Below the pieces are notes generated by a model. That model ran no database searches. It saw only the letters and a list, made by a program, of their open reading frames with translations, and had not been told where the DNA came from. A stretch of 64,000 nt of DNA from positions 5,129,501 to 5,193,500 of the forward strand of contig NZ_CP063832.1 of the NCBI RefSeq assembly GCF_023277925.1, given 5' to 3'. A program made the translations under genes and the position numbers. Shown here piece after piece: positions 1 to 9,863 of the stretch (position 1 is the stretch's first letter; each line of letters begins with the position of its first letter). The DNA comes from Pseudomonas entomophila (GTDB lineage Bacteria > Pseudomonadota > Gammaproteobacteria > Pseudomonadales > Pseudomonadaceae).

Positions 1-372
1 GATGCCTTCCTCGACCAGCAGTTCCAAGCCCAGCACGACCACTACCAGGCCCAGTTCGCCGGCGCCGACTTCCTTGTCATCGAAGTGGCGGGCGAGCCCG
101 TCGGCCGCGCCTACCTGCACTGGGCGGACAGCCACGTGCAGTTCATCGACATGGCCCTGTTGCCCGCCTGGTGCGGGCGTGGCATCGGCAGCCGGTTGCT
201 CGAGCAGTGGTTGGCACAAGCCGATGCCGACGGGCTCAGCGCCGGCCTGCATGTCACCCCTCACAACCCGGCCTTGCAGCTCTACCAGCGCCTCGGGTTC
301 GAGGTGGTCGGCGAAACCGGCCTCTCTCTGAAAATGCGCCGAGCGGCGCTCACCACCGCCATTCGTGCCTGA
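1..372 (+). CDS. GNAT family N-acetyltransferase (3' part)
   Basis: The reading frame is open from base 1 and stops at 370-372, so the start lies upstream of the window and about 123 C-terminal residues are visible. The acetyl-CoA pyrophosphate-binding motif A of the GNAT fold is present as CGRGIGSRLLEQW. It is followed by the typical C-terminal beta strand and 'LYQRLGFEVVGE' motif. GNAT enzymes move an acetyl group from acetyl-CoA to an amine; the substrate here cannot be read from sequence. It lies 12 bp before a DUF6916 gene and near a tail-collar gene, so the three are probably co-transcribed and the enzyme may modify one of these products. Confidence 0.85.
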   Translation, partial: DAFLDQQFQAQHDHYQAQFAGADFLVIEVAGEPVGRAYLHWADSHVQFIDMALLPAWCGRGIGSRLLEQWLAQADADGLSAGLHVTPHNPALQLYQRLGFEVVGETGLSLKMRRAALTTAIRA

Positions 373-384
373 AGGATCAGCCCC

Positions 385-693
385 ATGCATGCCATGCCCA
401 CGTTCGACGAACTGCAACAGGCCACCGGCAGCCACTTCCAGCTGTGGGTCAGCGACGAGCAGGCGCTCGAGGCGCAATTGCTGGCGGTGACCGAGGGCCA
501 GGCCATGTCGCCACGCCACCAGCGCTTTGCGGCGGAATTCGCCCTGCCGGTCGGCACGGCGCTGCCGCAAGCGGTGTTCCGCCTGTCGCCACCGGGCGAG
601 GAGGGGTGGCTGTTGATGATGACGCCGGTGGGCCCAGATACCGATGGGCGGCCGGTGCTGGAAGCGATTTTCCATGTCGACCGGTCGCTCTGA
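385..693 (+). CDS. DUF6916 family protein
   Basis: A 102-residue cytoplasmic-looking protein with no signal peptide or membrane segment. The C-terminal half, with FRLSPPGEEG, LLMMTPVGPD and LEAIFH, fits the DUF6916 family of small beta-rich proteins found next to phage tail-collar genes. An ATG (Met4) also occurs just inside the chosen start; upstream 'AAGGATC' supports the first. Function is unknown. Its position between a GNAT gene and a tail-collar gene suggests a partner or cargo-handling role, which is inference. Confidence 0.7.
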   Translation: MHAMPTFDELQQATGSHFQLWVSDEQALEAQLLAVTEGQAMSPRHQRFAAEFALPVGTALPQAVFRLSPPGEEGWLLMMTPVGPDTDGRPVLEAIFHVDRSL

Positions 694-768
694 AGGCGCC
701 TGTCTCGCGAATCTTTTTCAGCGGGCCATGGGGCCCGCCTACGTAGCGTTGTCATAGGAGAGCAGCAA

Positions 769-1359
769 ATGAGTGAGCCGTTCCTGGGTCAAATCACATT
801 GTTCGCAGGCAACTTCGCACCTCGGGGCTGGGCCCTGTGCAATGGACAGATTCTGCCCATCCAGCAGAACGCCGCGTTGTTCGCGATCCTGGGCACCACC
901 TACGGTGGCAATGGCCAGAGCACGTTCGCGTTGCCTGACTTGCGTGGCCGTGGCCCCGTCCATGCCGGTCAAGGGATAGGGACGGACAACATCTTGCTGG
1001 GCGAGGCGGGAGGGGTGACAACGAACACCCTGACGCTTGCGAACATGGTGCCGCAGAACTTGAACATCCCCGCCGCAACGGTGCCGGTCGCCATCCCGGC
1101 CACCAGCGGCACCGCCGAGCTGGATACGCCGTCGAACGGTGCGGTGCTGGCCAAGTCGGTCGACACCACAGGCTCGGGGCCCGAGATCAAGATCTACACC
1201 GCCACGGCCACCAACACCACGCTCAAGCCGTTCAACATCACGGTCCCGGCCAGCACGGTAACGGTCCAGGGGAGCAACCTGCCGTTCACGAACCAGAGCC
1301 CTTACCTGGGCGTCAACTTCATCATCGCGCTCGAAGGGATCTTCCCGTCCCGTAACTGA
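769..1359 (+). CDS. Phage tail collar domain protein (microcystin-dependent-protein type)
   Basis: The protein has 196 residues. The N-terminal 60 residues carry the tail collar domain signature: FLGQITLFAGNFAPRGW, CNGQ, then LFAILGTTYGG and FALPDLRGR. The rest is low-complexity, rich in Thr/Ala/Val, ending in a conserved hydrophobic strand (NFIIALEGIFP). Bacterial members of this family are short relatives of phage tail-fibre collars and often occur as tandem copies with acetyltransferases, outside any prophage. No other phage genes are visible. A good ribosome site (GGAGAG) precedes the ATG. The protein lacks a signal peptide. Confidence 0.9.
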   Translation: MSEPFLGQITLFAGNFAPRGWALCNGQILPIQQNAALFAILGTTYGGNGQSTFALPDLRGRGPVHAGQGIGTDNILLGEAGGVTTNTLTLANMVPQNLNIPAATVPVAIPATSGTAELDTPSNGAVLAKSVDTTGSGPEIKIYTATATNTTLKPFNITVPASTVTVQGSNLPFTNQSPYLGVNFIIALEGIFPSRN

Positions 1360-1497
1360 GGCCGGGCAACCAGCAGGCAGGGCAGCGGGGCGCACATCGG
1401 CGCCCCGTCGTCCGTTCAGGATTTCCCAACAAGGACAGGCCGTCCTCATTCGCAAGGACGGCGCGCACAACCAGCCCCAGGGCTGAGCGAGGGCATC

Positions 1498-4400
1498 ATG
1501 GCATTCTGGAAACGCGGCAAGGACACCCACACACAAAACGTTTCCACGAGCCGCCCGAGCCTTATCCAGGCCCTGGAGCCGCGCATGATGTTCGACGCCT
1601 CGGTGGGCGTGGTCGCCGACCAGGGCGCCCAGGCGGTCGAAGCCGCCGCGGCCGCCAGCGTGGCCAAGGACACCAGCGCCGCCAGCGATGCGGCCAGCAC
1701 CCGCGACAGCGCCAGCCACGAGCCGGCCCACGAAGCGGCACCGGCCACCGCGCCCAACACCGCAGCCTCGGGCAACCACGAAGTGGTGTTCATCGACTCG
1801 GCCGTCAGCGACTACCAGAAACTCATCGCCGGCTTGCCCGCCGGGGTCGAGGTGGTGGTGCTGGAGAATGGCAAAGACGGTTTCAAGCAGATCGCCGATT
1901 ACCTCAACGGCCGCAGCGACGTCACTTCGGTCGACATCATCAGCCACGGTGACCAGGGCTATGTCTACCTGGCCGGCAACGCCATCTGGGCCAACCAGCT
2001 GGCCAGCCATGGCGCGGACCTCGCCCGCATCGGCACCAGCCTGGCGCCGGGCGGCGACATCCGCTTCTTCGCCTGCAACACCGGGGCCGGTAGCGACGGC
2101 CAGTTGTTCGTCAACGAAGTGGCACGGCTCAGCGGCGCCGATGTGGGCGCTTCGTCCGACTCCACTGGCAACCGCGCCGGCGAGGACTGGGCGCTGGAGA
2201 CCGTTTCCGGCGTGGTGGCCAGCGGCGTGGGCGTGCAGCGCGGCGACCTGTCGGCGTTCAACACATCGTTGGCGACCATCACCGTCACCAGCAAGAACGC
2301 CTCGCTCATTTCGGCCGGCGATGGCGGGGTGACCCTGGCCGAAGCCATCCAGGCCGCGAACACCGACACCTCGGTGGATGGCTCCGCCGCAGGCAGCGGC
2401 AATGACATCATCGTGTTCCACCAGAACCTGAAAGGCGAGACCATCCGTTGGACGACGTCCTCGGCGCTGCTCGTGACCAGCAACATCACCATCAATGGTG
2501 ACGTAGACGGTGACGGCAAGGGCGACATCATCTTCAGCGGCGACGCCAATGACAACGGCATCCGCGATAGCGCAGACGCGTCGGGCCTGCAAAGCAACAG
2601 CGGTGGCGTGCTGACCGTGCGCAACCTGGATTTCCGATATTTCTCCAGCAACATCGCCGGCGGCGCGATCCGTGCCTTTAGCGGTTCCATCACGGTCGAG
2701 GACTCCAACTTCCAGGAGAACTACGGCACGGTGATCAACTCGGCGACCACGCTGGGGTCCACCGTGGTGGTGCGCAACACCACGATCCACGACAACAACA
2801 CCAGCATCCTCGGCGGCACCGCCATGTCGACCCTGGTGCGCCTGGGCGGGGCCAACAACCATGTGCTGGAAAACGTGGCGATCTACAACAACACCGGCAC
2901 CTATGGCGCCACCGGCACGGTGGCGGCCGGCTCGATCATTGTGCTGGGCAACAGCGGCGCCACGGTGCGCATCACCAACAGCACCGTGGCCAACAACGTG
3001 TTCCTCAACACCAGCAGCGGCAGCATCACCTCGGGCGGCCTCGGCTGGGCCAGCGGCCAGGCCGGCACGGTGACGGTGCAGAACAGCATCTTCACCGGCA
3101 ATACCGTCAACGGCACCGCCCTCGATGCCGCCACCAACGGCGGCGTCGGCGGCGGTTATACCAGCACCACCAACCTGATCGGCGCCTCGGTCAACTTCGT
3201 CAACACCGGCGCCGGCGATTACCGCCTGGCCAGCACCGCCAGCAACGCCATCGACCAGGGCACCCAAAGCGGCGCGCCGGCCACCGACCTGCGCGGCTTC
3301 GACCGGCCTCGCGGCAGCGGTGTCGACATCGGTGCCTACGAGGTGCTGTACTCGGCGCCGCCGGTGGTCGACCTGGACACCGGCACCGGTGGCAACGACA
3401 GCACGGTCAACTTCACCGGCAGCCCGGTGGCCATCGTGCCGAACATCAGCCTCACCCAGACCGACGGCGACACCCAGGTCAGCGGCGCGACCCTCACCCT
3501 GGGCGGCGTGCTCGACGGCGGCAACGAAACCCTGTCGCTCAGCGCCGGGCAGATCGCCACGGCGGCCAGCTACGGCATCACCATCAGCGGCTCCGGCACC
3601 ACGGTGCTGTCGCTCAGCGGCGTGGCCACCCTGGCCCAGTACCGCTCGATCCTCGCCGTGGTGGCCTACGGCAACAGCACCGGGGCCTACACCAGCGGCA
3701 CCCGCAACGTCACAGTCAGCGTCAACGACGACATGGGCAGCACCACCCGCACCGCGTCGGTGGTGGTCCAGCCGCCCAATGCCGCGCCGGTGATCGCCAA
3801 CCTCAACGGCGACAGCCAGACCTTCACCCAGGGCGCCGGCGCCGTGCTGCTCGACAGCGGCGGCAATGCCACGGTCACCGACAGCGACTCGGCGGACTTT
3901 GCCGGCGGCAACCTGACCGTGGCGGTCAGCGGCAACGGCGTGGCCGGCGAAGATGTGCTGGGCATCCGCAACCAAGGCACCGGCGCCGGGCAGATCGGTG
4001 TCGCCGGCGGCACGGTCAGCTATGGCGGTGTGGCCATCGGCACCTACACCGGGGGCACAGGTGGCGCCAACCTGGTGCTGACGTTCAACGGCAACGCCAC
4101 CGCCGCGGCGGTGCAGGCGGTGGTGCGCAACCTCACCTACGACAACAGCAATGCCGCCAACAGCATCGGCCAGGCCACCCGCACCCTGTCGGTCACGGTC
4201 AACGATGGCGACGGCGGCACCTCGAGCGCGGCTTCGGTGTCGGTGGCCATCCACGAGACCGTCCCGCCCACCGCCACCATCACCCTCAGCGACTCGGCGC
4301 TGAAAGTGGGCGAGACCGCGACGGTGACCATCACCTTCAGCGAGGCGGTGAGCGGCTTCACCAACGCCGACCTGACCGTGGCCAACGGCACCCTGAGCGC

Positions 4401-7400
4401 GGTGTCCAGCAGCGATGGCGGCAGAACCTGGACCGCCACCTTCACCCCAACCAACAACCTCACCAACGCCAGTAACGTCATCACCCTGAACAACGCCGGC
4501 GTCACCGACCTGGCCGGCAACGCCGGCGCCGGCACCACCAGCTCGGCCAACTACAGCATCGACACGCAGCGCCCGACCGCGACCCTCGTGGTCAGCGACA
4601 CCCACCTGGCCATCGGCGAAACCTCGCTGGTGACCATCACCTTCAGCGAAGCGGTGAGCGGCTTCACCCTCGCCGACTTGAGCGTGGCCAACGGCACTTT
4701 GAGCGGGCTGAGCAGCAGCGATGGCGGCATCACCTGGACCGCGACCCTCACGCCCACGAGCAATGTCGAGGACGCCAGCAACCTCATCACCCTGGATAAC
4801 ACCGGGGTGGCCGACCTAGCCGGCAACGCAGGCAGCGGCACCACCCTCTCGAACAACTACGCCATCGACACCCAGCGCCCGACCGCGACCATCGTGGTGG
4901 CCGACAGCAGCCTGAGCATTGGTGAAACGTCGCAGGTGACCATCACCTTCAGCGAGGCCGTGACCGGCTTCAGCAATGCCGACCTGACGGTGGCCAACGG
5001 TACCCTGAGCGCCGTCTCCAGCAGCGACGGCGGCATCACCTGGACCGCGACGTTCACCCCGACCAGCGCCATCACCGACGCGACCAATGTCATCACCCTG
5101 GACAACACCGGGGTGAGCGATGCCGCTGGCAACGTCGGCTCCGGCACCACCGACTCGAACAACTACGCCATCGACACCGTGCGCCCGACCGCGACCATCG
5201 TGGTGGCCAACCCCACCCTGGCCATCGGCCAGACGTCGCTGGTGACGTTCACGTTCAGCGAGGCGGTCAGCGGCTTCAGCAATGCTGACGTGACGGTGGC
5301 CAACGGCACCTTGAGCGCCGTGTCCAGCAGCGACGGCGGCATCACCTGGACGGCCACTTTCACCCCATCGAACACCATCACCGACACCAGCAACCTGATC
5401 ACCCTGGACAACACCGGTGTGGCCGACCTTGCCGGCAACGCCGGTACCGGCAGCACCGATTCGAACAACTACAGCATCGACACCCAGCGCCCGACCGCGA
5501 CCATCGTGCTGGCCGACAGCAACCTGACCGTCGGCGAGACCACCACGGTGACCATCACCTTCAGCGAAGCGGTGAGCGGCTTCACCCTGGCCGACCTGAC
5601 GGCGCCCAACGGCGCCTTGAGCGGGCTGGCCAGCAGCGACGGCGGGATCACCTGGACGGCCACCTTCACCCCGGCGGTCAACGTGCAGGACGCCACCAAC
5701 GTCATCACCCTGAGCAACACCGGGGTGGCCGACCTGGCCGGCAACGCCGGCGCTGGCACCACCAACTCCGGCAACTATACGGTCAGCACCCTGCAGCCCA
5801 CCGCGACGGTGGTGGTGAGCAACCCGGCCCTGCGTGTGGGGGACACTAGCCTGGTGACCTTTACCTTCAGCGAGGCGGTGACCGGCTTCACCAATGCCGA
5901 CCTGAGCGTGGCCAACGGCACGCTAAGCGCAGTAAGCAGCAGCGACGGCGGTATCACCTGGACCGCCACCTTCACCCCCACCAACAACATCACCGACAGC
6001 AGCAACCTGATCACCCTCGACAACAGCGGCGTGGTGGGTGCGAGCAGCGGCAATGCCGGTTCCGGCACCACCGATTCGAACAACTACGCCATCGACACTC
6101 AACGCCCGACCGCCACCATCGTGGTGGCCGACAGCAACCTGGCCATCGGCCAGACGTCGCTGGTGACCATCACCTTCAGCGAGGCGGTGAGCGGTTTCAG
6201 CAACGCCGACCTGAGCGTGGCCAACGGCACCCTGAGCGGGCTGAGCAGCAGCGATGGCGGCATCACCTGGACCGCGACCCTGACCCCGGCCGCCGGCATC
6301 ACCGACACCAGCAACCTGATCACCCTCAACAACAGCGGCGTGACGGACAGCGCGGGCAACACCGGCACCGGCAGCACCGACTCGAACAACTACGCCATCG
6401 ACAGCCAGCGCCCGACCGCCACCATCGTTATCGCCGACCCCACCCTGACCGCGGGCGAAACCACCACGGTGACCTTCACCTTCAGCGAGGCGGTGACCGG
6501 CTTCAGCAACGCCGACCTGACGGTGGCCAACGGCACCCTGAGCGCTGTGAGCAGCAGCGACGGCGGCATCACCTGGACCGCGACATTAACCCCGAGCGCC
6601 GGGGTGCGCGACCTCAGCAACCTGATCACCCTGAACAACACCGTTATCAACGACCTGGCCGGCAATGCCGGCGTCGGCACCACCTCATCGGCCAACTACA
6701 CGGTCGACACCGTGGTCCCCACGGCCACCATCGTGGTCGCCGACAATGCCTTGCGGGCCGGCGAAACGTCGCTGGTGACCATCACCTTCAGCGAGGCGGT
6801 GACCGGCTTCAGCAATGCCGACCTGACCGTGGCCAACGGCACGCTAAGCGCTGTAAGCAGCAGCGACGGCGGCATCACCTGGACCGCGACCTTCACCCCG
6901 GCCAGCAACATCACCGACAGCAGCAACCTGATCACCCTCGACAACAGCGGCGTGGTCGGCGCGAGCAGCGGCAATGCCGGCGTCGGCAGCACCGACTCGA
7001 ACAACTACGCCATCGACACCCAGCGCCCGACCGCCACCATCGTGGTGGCCGACAGCAGCCTGGCCATCGGCGAGACCTCGCTGGTGACCATCACCTTCAG
7101 CGAGGCGGTGAGCGGTTTCACCACCGCCGACCTGAGCGTGGCCAATGGCACCCTGAGCGGGCTGAGCAGCAGCGACGGTGGCATCACCTGGACCGCGACC
7201 CTGACTCCGGCCGCCGGCATCACCGACACCAGCAACGTCATCACCCTGGACAACAGCGGCGTGACGGACAGCGCGGGCAATGCCGGCACCGGCAGCACCG
7301 ATTCGAACAACTACATCATCGACAGCCAACGCCCGACCGCCACCCTGGTGATGGCCGACAGCGACCTGCGCGCCGGCGAAACGTCGCTGGTGACCATCAC

Positions 7401-9801
7401 CTTCAGCGAGGCGGTGACCGGCTTCAGCAACGCCGACCTGACCGTCGCCAATGGCACCCTGAGCGCCGTGAGCAGCAGCGACGGCGGCATCACCTGGACC
7501 GCCACCTTCACCCCGAACAGCGGGGTGCGGTCGGGCGCCAACCTGATCGTCCTGAACAACAGCGGCTACACCGACCTGGCCGGCAACGCCGGGGTCGGCA
7601 GTACCTCGTCGGCCAACTACATGATCGACACGGTGGTCCCCACGGCGACCGTCGTGGTCGCCGACAGCGCCCTGCGCGCCGGCCAGTCGAGCCTGGTGAC
7701 CATCACCTTCAGCGAAGCGGTGAGCGGCTTCACCCTCGCCGACCTGAGCGTGGCCAACGGCACCCTGAGCGGGCTGAGCAGCAGCGACGGCGGCATCACC
7801 TGGACCGCGACCCTCACGCCCAGCAGCCCTGTCGAGGACGCCAGCAACCTGATCACCCTGGACAACACCGGCGTGGTCGGCACGGCCTCCGGCAACGCCG
7901 GGCTGGGCAGCACCGACTCCAACAACTACGCCATCGACAGCCGCGTCCCCAGCGTGACCAGTGTCGGCGGCCCGGTGGGCGTCTCTTACAACGCCGGCGA
8001 TACCCTGGTGTTCGTGGTCAATGCCAGCGAAGCGGTGCAGGTGGCCGGTTCGCCGCGCCTGGCCCTGGACATCGGCGGGCACACGGTGTTCGCCGACCTG
8101 GTGGCCGGAGCGGGCACCGCCACCCTGGTGTTCCAGTACACCGTCCAGCCCGGCGACAACGACAGTGACGGCGTCACCGTGACCGGGCTCAACGCCAATG
8201 GCGCGACCCTGACCGACGCCGCCGGCAACGCCATGGACCTGACCCTCAACGGTGTGGCCGACACCCACCAGGTGCTGGTCGACACCCAGGCGCCGACGGC
8301 GGTAGGTATCGTCACCCTCGACCCGTCGCCGAGCAACGCCCAGAGCGTGCGCTTCACGGTGACCTTCAGCGAGCGGGTCAACGGTGTCGACCTGAGCGAC
8401 TTCAGCCTGGCCACCAGTGGCTCGGCCAGCGGCACCTTGACCGGCCTGCAAGCGCTGGGCGGTGGCGTGTACGTGGTCACCGTCGGCGGCGTCAGCGGCA
8501 CCGGTACCCTTGGGCTGAACCTGAACGCCAGCGCCACGGGCATCACCGATGTGGCCGGCAACGCACTGGTCGGTGGCCTTACCGGCGCTGTGTACAGCAT
8601 CGACCGCGACGCGCCCACGGTGGGTAGCGTCAGCGTGCCGGTGGGCGTGCCCTATAACACCGGTGATGTGCTCACCTTTGTGGTCAACACCAGCGAAGCC
8701 GTGGTTGTCGACGGCGTGCCGCGCCTGGCCCTGGATGTTGGCGGGCGCACCGTGTACGCCGACTTCGTGGCCGGCTCCGGCACCCCGACGCTGGTGTTCC
8801 AGTACCAGATCCAGGCCGGCGACAACGACAGCGACGGCATCCAGGTGCTGGGCCTGTCGGCCAATGGCGCGAGCCTGCGCGATGCCGCTGGCAATGCGCT
8901 GACACCGGGCCTGAACAATGTCGGCGACACCCGTGGCGTGACCGTCGACGGCACCCCGCCGGCGGTGGCCTCGATCGTGGCCAACCCCTCGCCAACGCCT
9001 GGCAGCCAGTCGTTCACCGTGACCTTCAGCGAGAACGTCAACGGCGTCGACCTGAACGACTTCCAGTTGGTGAGCAACGGCAACGCCACCGGCACCTTGC
9101 AGTCGCTGACGCGCCTCGACGGCCGCACCTGGCAGGTCAATGTCAGCAGCGTGGCCGGCGCCGGCAGCCTGGCCCTGGCGCTCAAGGCCAGCGGCACCGG
9201 CATCACCGACAGCGCCGGCAACGCCCTGGTTGGCGGTTTCACCGGGCAAGGCGTGGCCTTGCAGTCCAACGACGGCGACCCGCAGTTCCGCGCCTACCCA
9301 CCGGCGCAAACCGTGCCGGTCAGCACGGGCACGCCGGTCCTGGTGACGCCGGTGCTGGTGACCGCGCCTTACCAGTCGCCGTTGCTGCCACAGCCGCTGT
9401 TCGAGGTACCGAGCGCGGGCGCAGGCCTGCCGCCACTGGGCAATATCTTTATCAAGGACGGTGCATTGGCGCCCAGCTACCTGGCCCAGGTGTTCGCCGG
9501 CCAGCAGGGCGACAGTGGCATCGGTAACGGCTCGGGGGCCGGTTTCCTGGGCTTTGGTGGCGGCGACGCCAACGTATTCGGGGCCAGCAGCCTGGCCAAT
9601 CTGTTCGACAAGACGCTGCCGGGTGATGGCGGCCAGTACGAGCTGAACGGTGGCAAGCCATTCAGCGAGGCAGGCAAGGGTTTGAGTGGGGCGCCAACCT
9701 TGGGGCAGCAGTTGCAGGCCTTCCGGGAGGGGGAACAGCGCCAGGCCAGGCAACTGGCCCAGGCGCTGGGGCAAGTCGAGGTACCCGCGCCGCAGGCATG
9801 A
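1498..9801 (+). CDS. Giant LEPR/DUF4347 repeat adhesin, probable type I secretion substrate
   Basis: The protein has 2767 residues. Residues 28-37 hold the LEPRMMFDAS motif seen near the N terminus of many large exported repeat proteins. Residues about 95-245 form a DUF4347 domain, with His150 in ISHG and Cys193 in FFACN. Residues about 260-620 look like a right-handed beta-helix that ends in the 'GVDIGAYE' motif of choice-of-anchor Q domains. Two cadherin-like domains follow (about 620-920). Next come twelve Ig-like repeats of 102-103 residues and two copies of a 222-residue block. The Gly/Pro-rich C-terminal region (about 2600-2767) has no clear RTX nonapeptides. No Sec signal peptide is seen, which fits one-step type I export. 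The next gene encodes a TolC-family protein. The likely role is surface adhesion or biofilm formation; the export route is inferred. Confidence 0.88.
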   Translation: MAFWKRGKDTHTQNVSTSRPSLIQALEPRMMFDASVGVVADQGAQAVEAAAAASVAKDTSAASDAASTRDSASHEPAHEAAPATAPNTAASGNHEVVFIDSAVSDYQKLIAGLPAGVEVVVLENGKDGFKQIADYLNGRSDVTSVDIISHGDQGYVYLAGNAIWANQLASHGADLARIGTSLAPGGDIRFFACNTGAGSDGQLFVNEVARLSGADVGASSDSTGNRAGEDWALETVSGVVASGVGVQRGDLSAFNTSLATITVTSKNASLISAGDGGVTLAEAIQAANTDTSVDGSAAGSGNDIIVFHQNLKGETIRWTTSSALLVTSNITINGDVDGDGKGDIIFSGDANDNGIRDSADASGLQSNSGGVLTVRNLDFRYFSSNIAGGAIRAFSGSITVEDSNFQENYGTVINSATTLGSTVVVRNTTIHDNNTSILGGTAMSTLVRLGGANNHVLENVAIYNNTGTYGATGTVAAGSIIVLGNSGATVRITNSTVANNVFLNTSSGSITSGGLGWASGQAGTVTVQNSIFTGNTVNGTALDAATNGGVGGGYTSTTNLIGASVNFVNTGAGDYRLASTASNAIDQGTQSGAPATDLRGFDRPRGSGVDIGAYEVLYSAPPVVDLDTGTGGNDSTVNFTGSPVAIVPNISLTQTDGDTQVSGATLTLGGVLDGGNETLSLSAGQIATAASYGITISGSGTTVLSLSGVATLAQYRSILAVVAYGNSTGAYTSGTRNVTVSVNDDMGSTTRTASVVVQPPNAAPVIANLNGDSQTFTQGAGAVLLDSGGNATVTDSDSADFAGGNLTVAVSGNGVAGEDVLGIRNQGTGAGQIGVAGGTVSYGGVAIGTYTGGTGGANLVLTFNGNATAAAVQAVVRNLTYDNSNAANSIGQATRTLSVTVNDGDGGTSSAASVSVAIHETVPPTATITLSDSALKVGETATVTITFSEAVSGFTNADLTVANGTLSAVSSSDGGRTWTATFTPTNNLTNASNVITLNNAGVTDLAGNAGAGTTSSANYSIDTQRPTATLVVSDTHLAIGETSLVTITFSEAVSGFTLADLSVANGTLSGLSSSDGGITWTATLTPTSNVEDASNLITLDNTGVADLAGNAGSGTTLSNNYAIDTQRPTATIVVADSSLSIGETSQVTITFSEAVTGFSNADLTVANGTLSAVSSSDGGITWTATFTPTSAITDATNVITLDNTGVSDAAGNVGSGTTDSNNYAIDTVRPTATIVVANPTLAIGQTSLVTFTFSEAVSGFSNADVTVANGTLSAVSSSDGGITWTATFTPSNTITDTSNLITLDNTGVADLAGNAGTGSTDSNNYSIDTQRPTATIVLADSNLTVGETTTVTITFSEAVSGFTLADLTAPNGALSGLASSDGGITWTATFTPAVNVQDATNVITLSNTGVADLAGNAGAGTTNSGNYTVSTLQPTATVVVSNPALRVGDTSLVTFTFSEAVTGFTNADLSVANGTLSAVSSSDGGITWTATFTPTNNITDSSNLITLDNSGVVGASSGNAGSGTTDSNNYAIDTQRPTATIVVADSNLAIGQTSLVTITFSEAVSGFSNADLSVANGTLSGLSSSDGGITWTATLTPAAGITDTSNLITLNNSGVTDSAGNTGTGSTDSNNYAIDSQRPTATIVIADPTLTAGETTTVTFTFSEAVTGFSNADLTVANGTLSAVSSSDGGITWTATLTPSAGVRDLSNLITLNNTVINDLAGNAGVGTTSSANYTVDTVVPTATIVVADNALRAGETSLVTITFSEAVTGFSNADLTVANGTLSAVSSSDGGITWTATFTPASNITDSSNLITLDNSGVVGASSGNAGVGSTDSNNYAIDTQRPTATIVVADSSLAIGETSLVTITFSEAVSGFTTADLSVANGTLSGLSSSDGGITWTATLTPAAGITDTSNVITLDNSGVTDSAGNAGTGSTDSNNYIIDSQRPTATLVMADSDLRAGETSLVTITFSEAVTGFSNADLTVANGTLSAVSSSDGGITWTATFTPNSGVRSGANLIVLNNSGYTDLAGNAGVGSTSSANYMIDTVVPTATVVVADSALRAGQSSLVTITFSEAVSGFTLADLSVANGTLSGLSSSDGGITWTATLTPSSPVEDASNLITLDNTGVVGTASGNAGLGSTDSNNYAIDSRVPSVTSVGGPVGVSYNAGDTLVFVVNASEAVQVAGSPRLALDIGGHTVFADLVAGAGTATLVFQYTVQPGDNDSDGVTVTGLNANGATLTDAAGNAMDLTLNGVADTHQVLVDTQAPTAVGIVTLDPSPSNAQSVRFTVTFSERVNGVDLSDFSLATSGSASGTLTGLQALGGGVYVVTVGGVSGTGTLGLNLNASATGITDVAGNALVGGLTGAVYSIDRDAPTVGSVSVPVGVPYNTGDVLTFVVNTSEAVVVDGVPRLALDVGGRTVYADFVAGSGTPTLVFQYQIQAGDNDSDGIQVLGLSANGASLRDAAGNALTPGLNNVGDTRGVTVDGTPPAVASIVANPSPTPGSQSFTVTFSENVNGVDLNDFQLVSNGNATGTLQSLTRLDGRTWQVNVSSVAGAGSLALALKASGTGITDSAGNALVGGFTGQGVALQSNDGDPQFRAYPPAQTVPVSTGTPVLVTPVLVTAPYQSPLLPQPLFEVPSAGAGLPPLGNIFIKDGALAPSYLAQVFAGQQGDSGIGNGSGAGFLGFGGGDANVFGASSLANLFDKTLPGDGGQYELNGGKPFSEAGKGLSGAPTLGQQLQAFREGEQRQARQLAQALGQVEVPAPQA
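4258..7938 (+). repeat. Twelve tandem Ig-like repeats (306 or 309 bp each) inside the adhesin gene
   Basis: Each unit begins with PTAT, continues with GETS.VTITFSEAV, ANGTLS and SSSDGGITWTAT, and ends near NNY.ID. Units 1-5, 7, 8, 10 and 11 are 306 bp; units 6, 9 and 12 are 309 bp because of one extra codon around VVGASSGNAG. Units 6-7-8 and 9-10-11 are a duplicated three-unit block with a 921-bp period. DNA identity between units is high, so copy number could vary by recombination and short-read assembly could be wrong here. Confidence 0.95.
7945..9279 (+). repeat. Two tandem copies of a ~222-residue domain block
   Basis: The block starting at 7945 and the block starting at 8611 share the same order of motifs: PVGV.YN.GD.L.FVVN.SEAV, PRLALD.GG, LVFQY, GDNDSDG, then V.FSE..NGVDL.DF and GNALVGG. 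They differ in length by a few residues at most. Each block appears to hold two Ig-like folds, distinct from the upstream 102-residue repeats. Confidence 0.85.
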
Positions 9802-9863
9802 GCCTGCGGCCGCGAGCAAACCATTAGAAGAAAAGCAGTGCCGTACCAAGGGGGCGGACAGGG

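Noticed and set aside
769..1359. Prophage or tailocin locus
   Set aside because: Only a single collar-domain protein is present, with no tail, lysis or capsid genes around it.
739..4605. 1288-codon open frame antisense to the collar and adhesin genes
   Set aside because: It is a by-product of high G+C codon use in the adhesin; the product is low-complexity Gly/Ala/Val/His with no start signal and no domain.
4258..7938. Regular ~306-bp repeats considered as a CRISPR or satellite array
   Set aside because: Units are far too long, there are no unique spacers, and the repeat is in frame within one protein.
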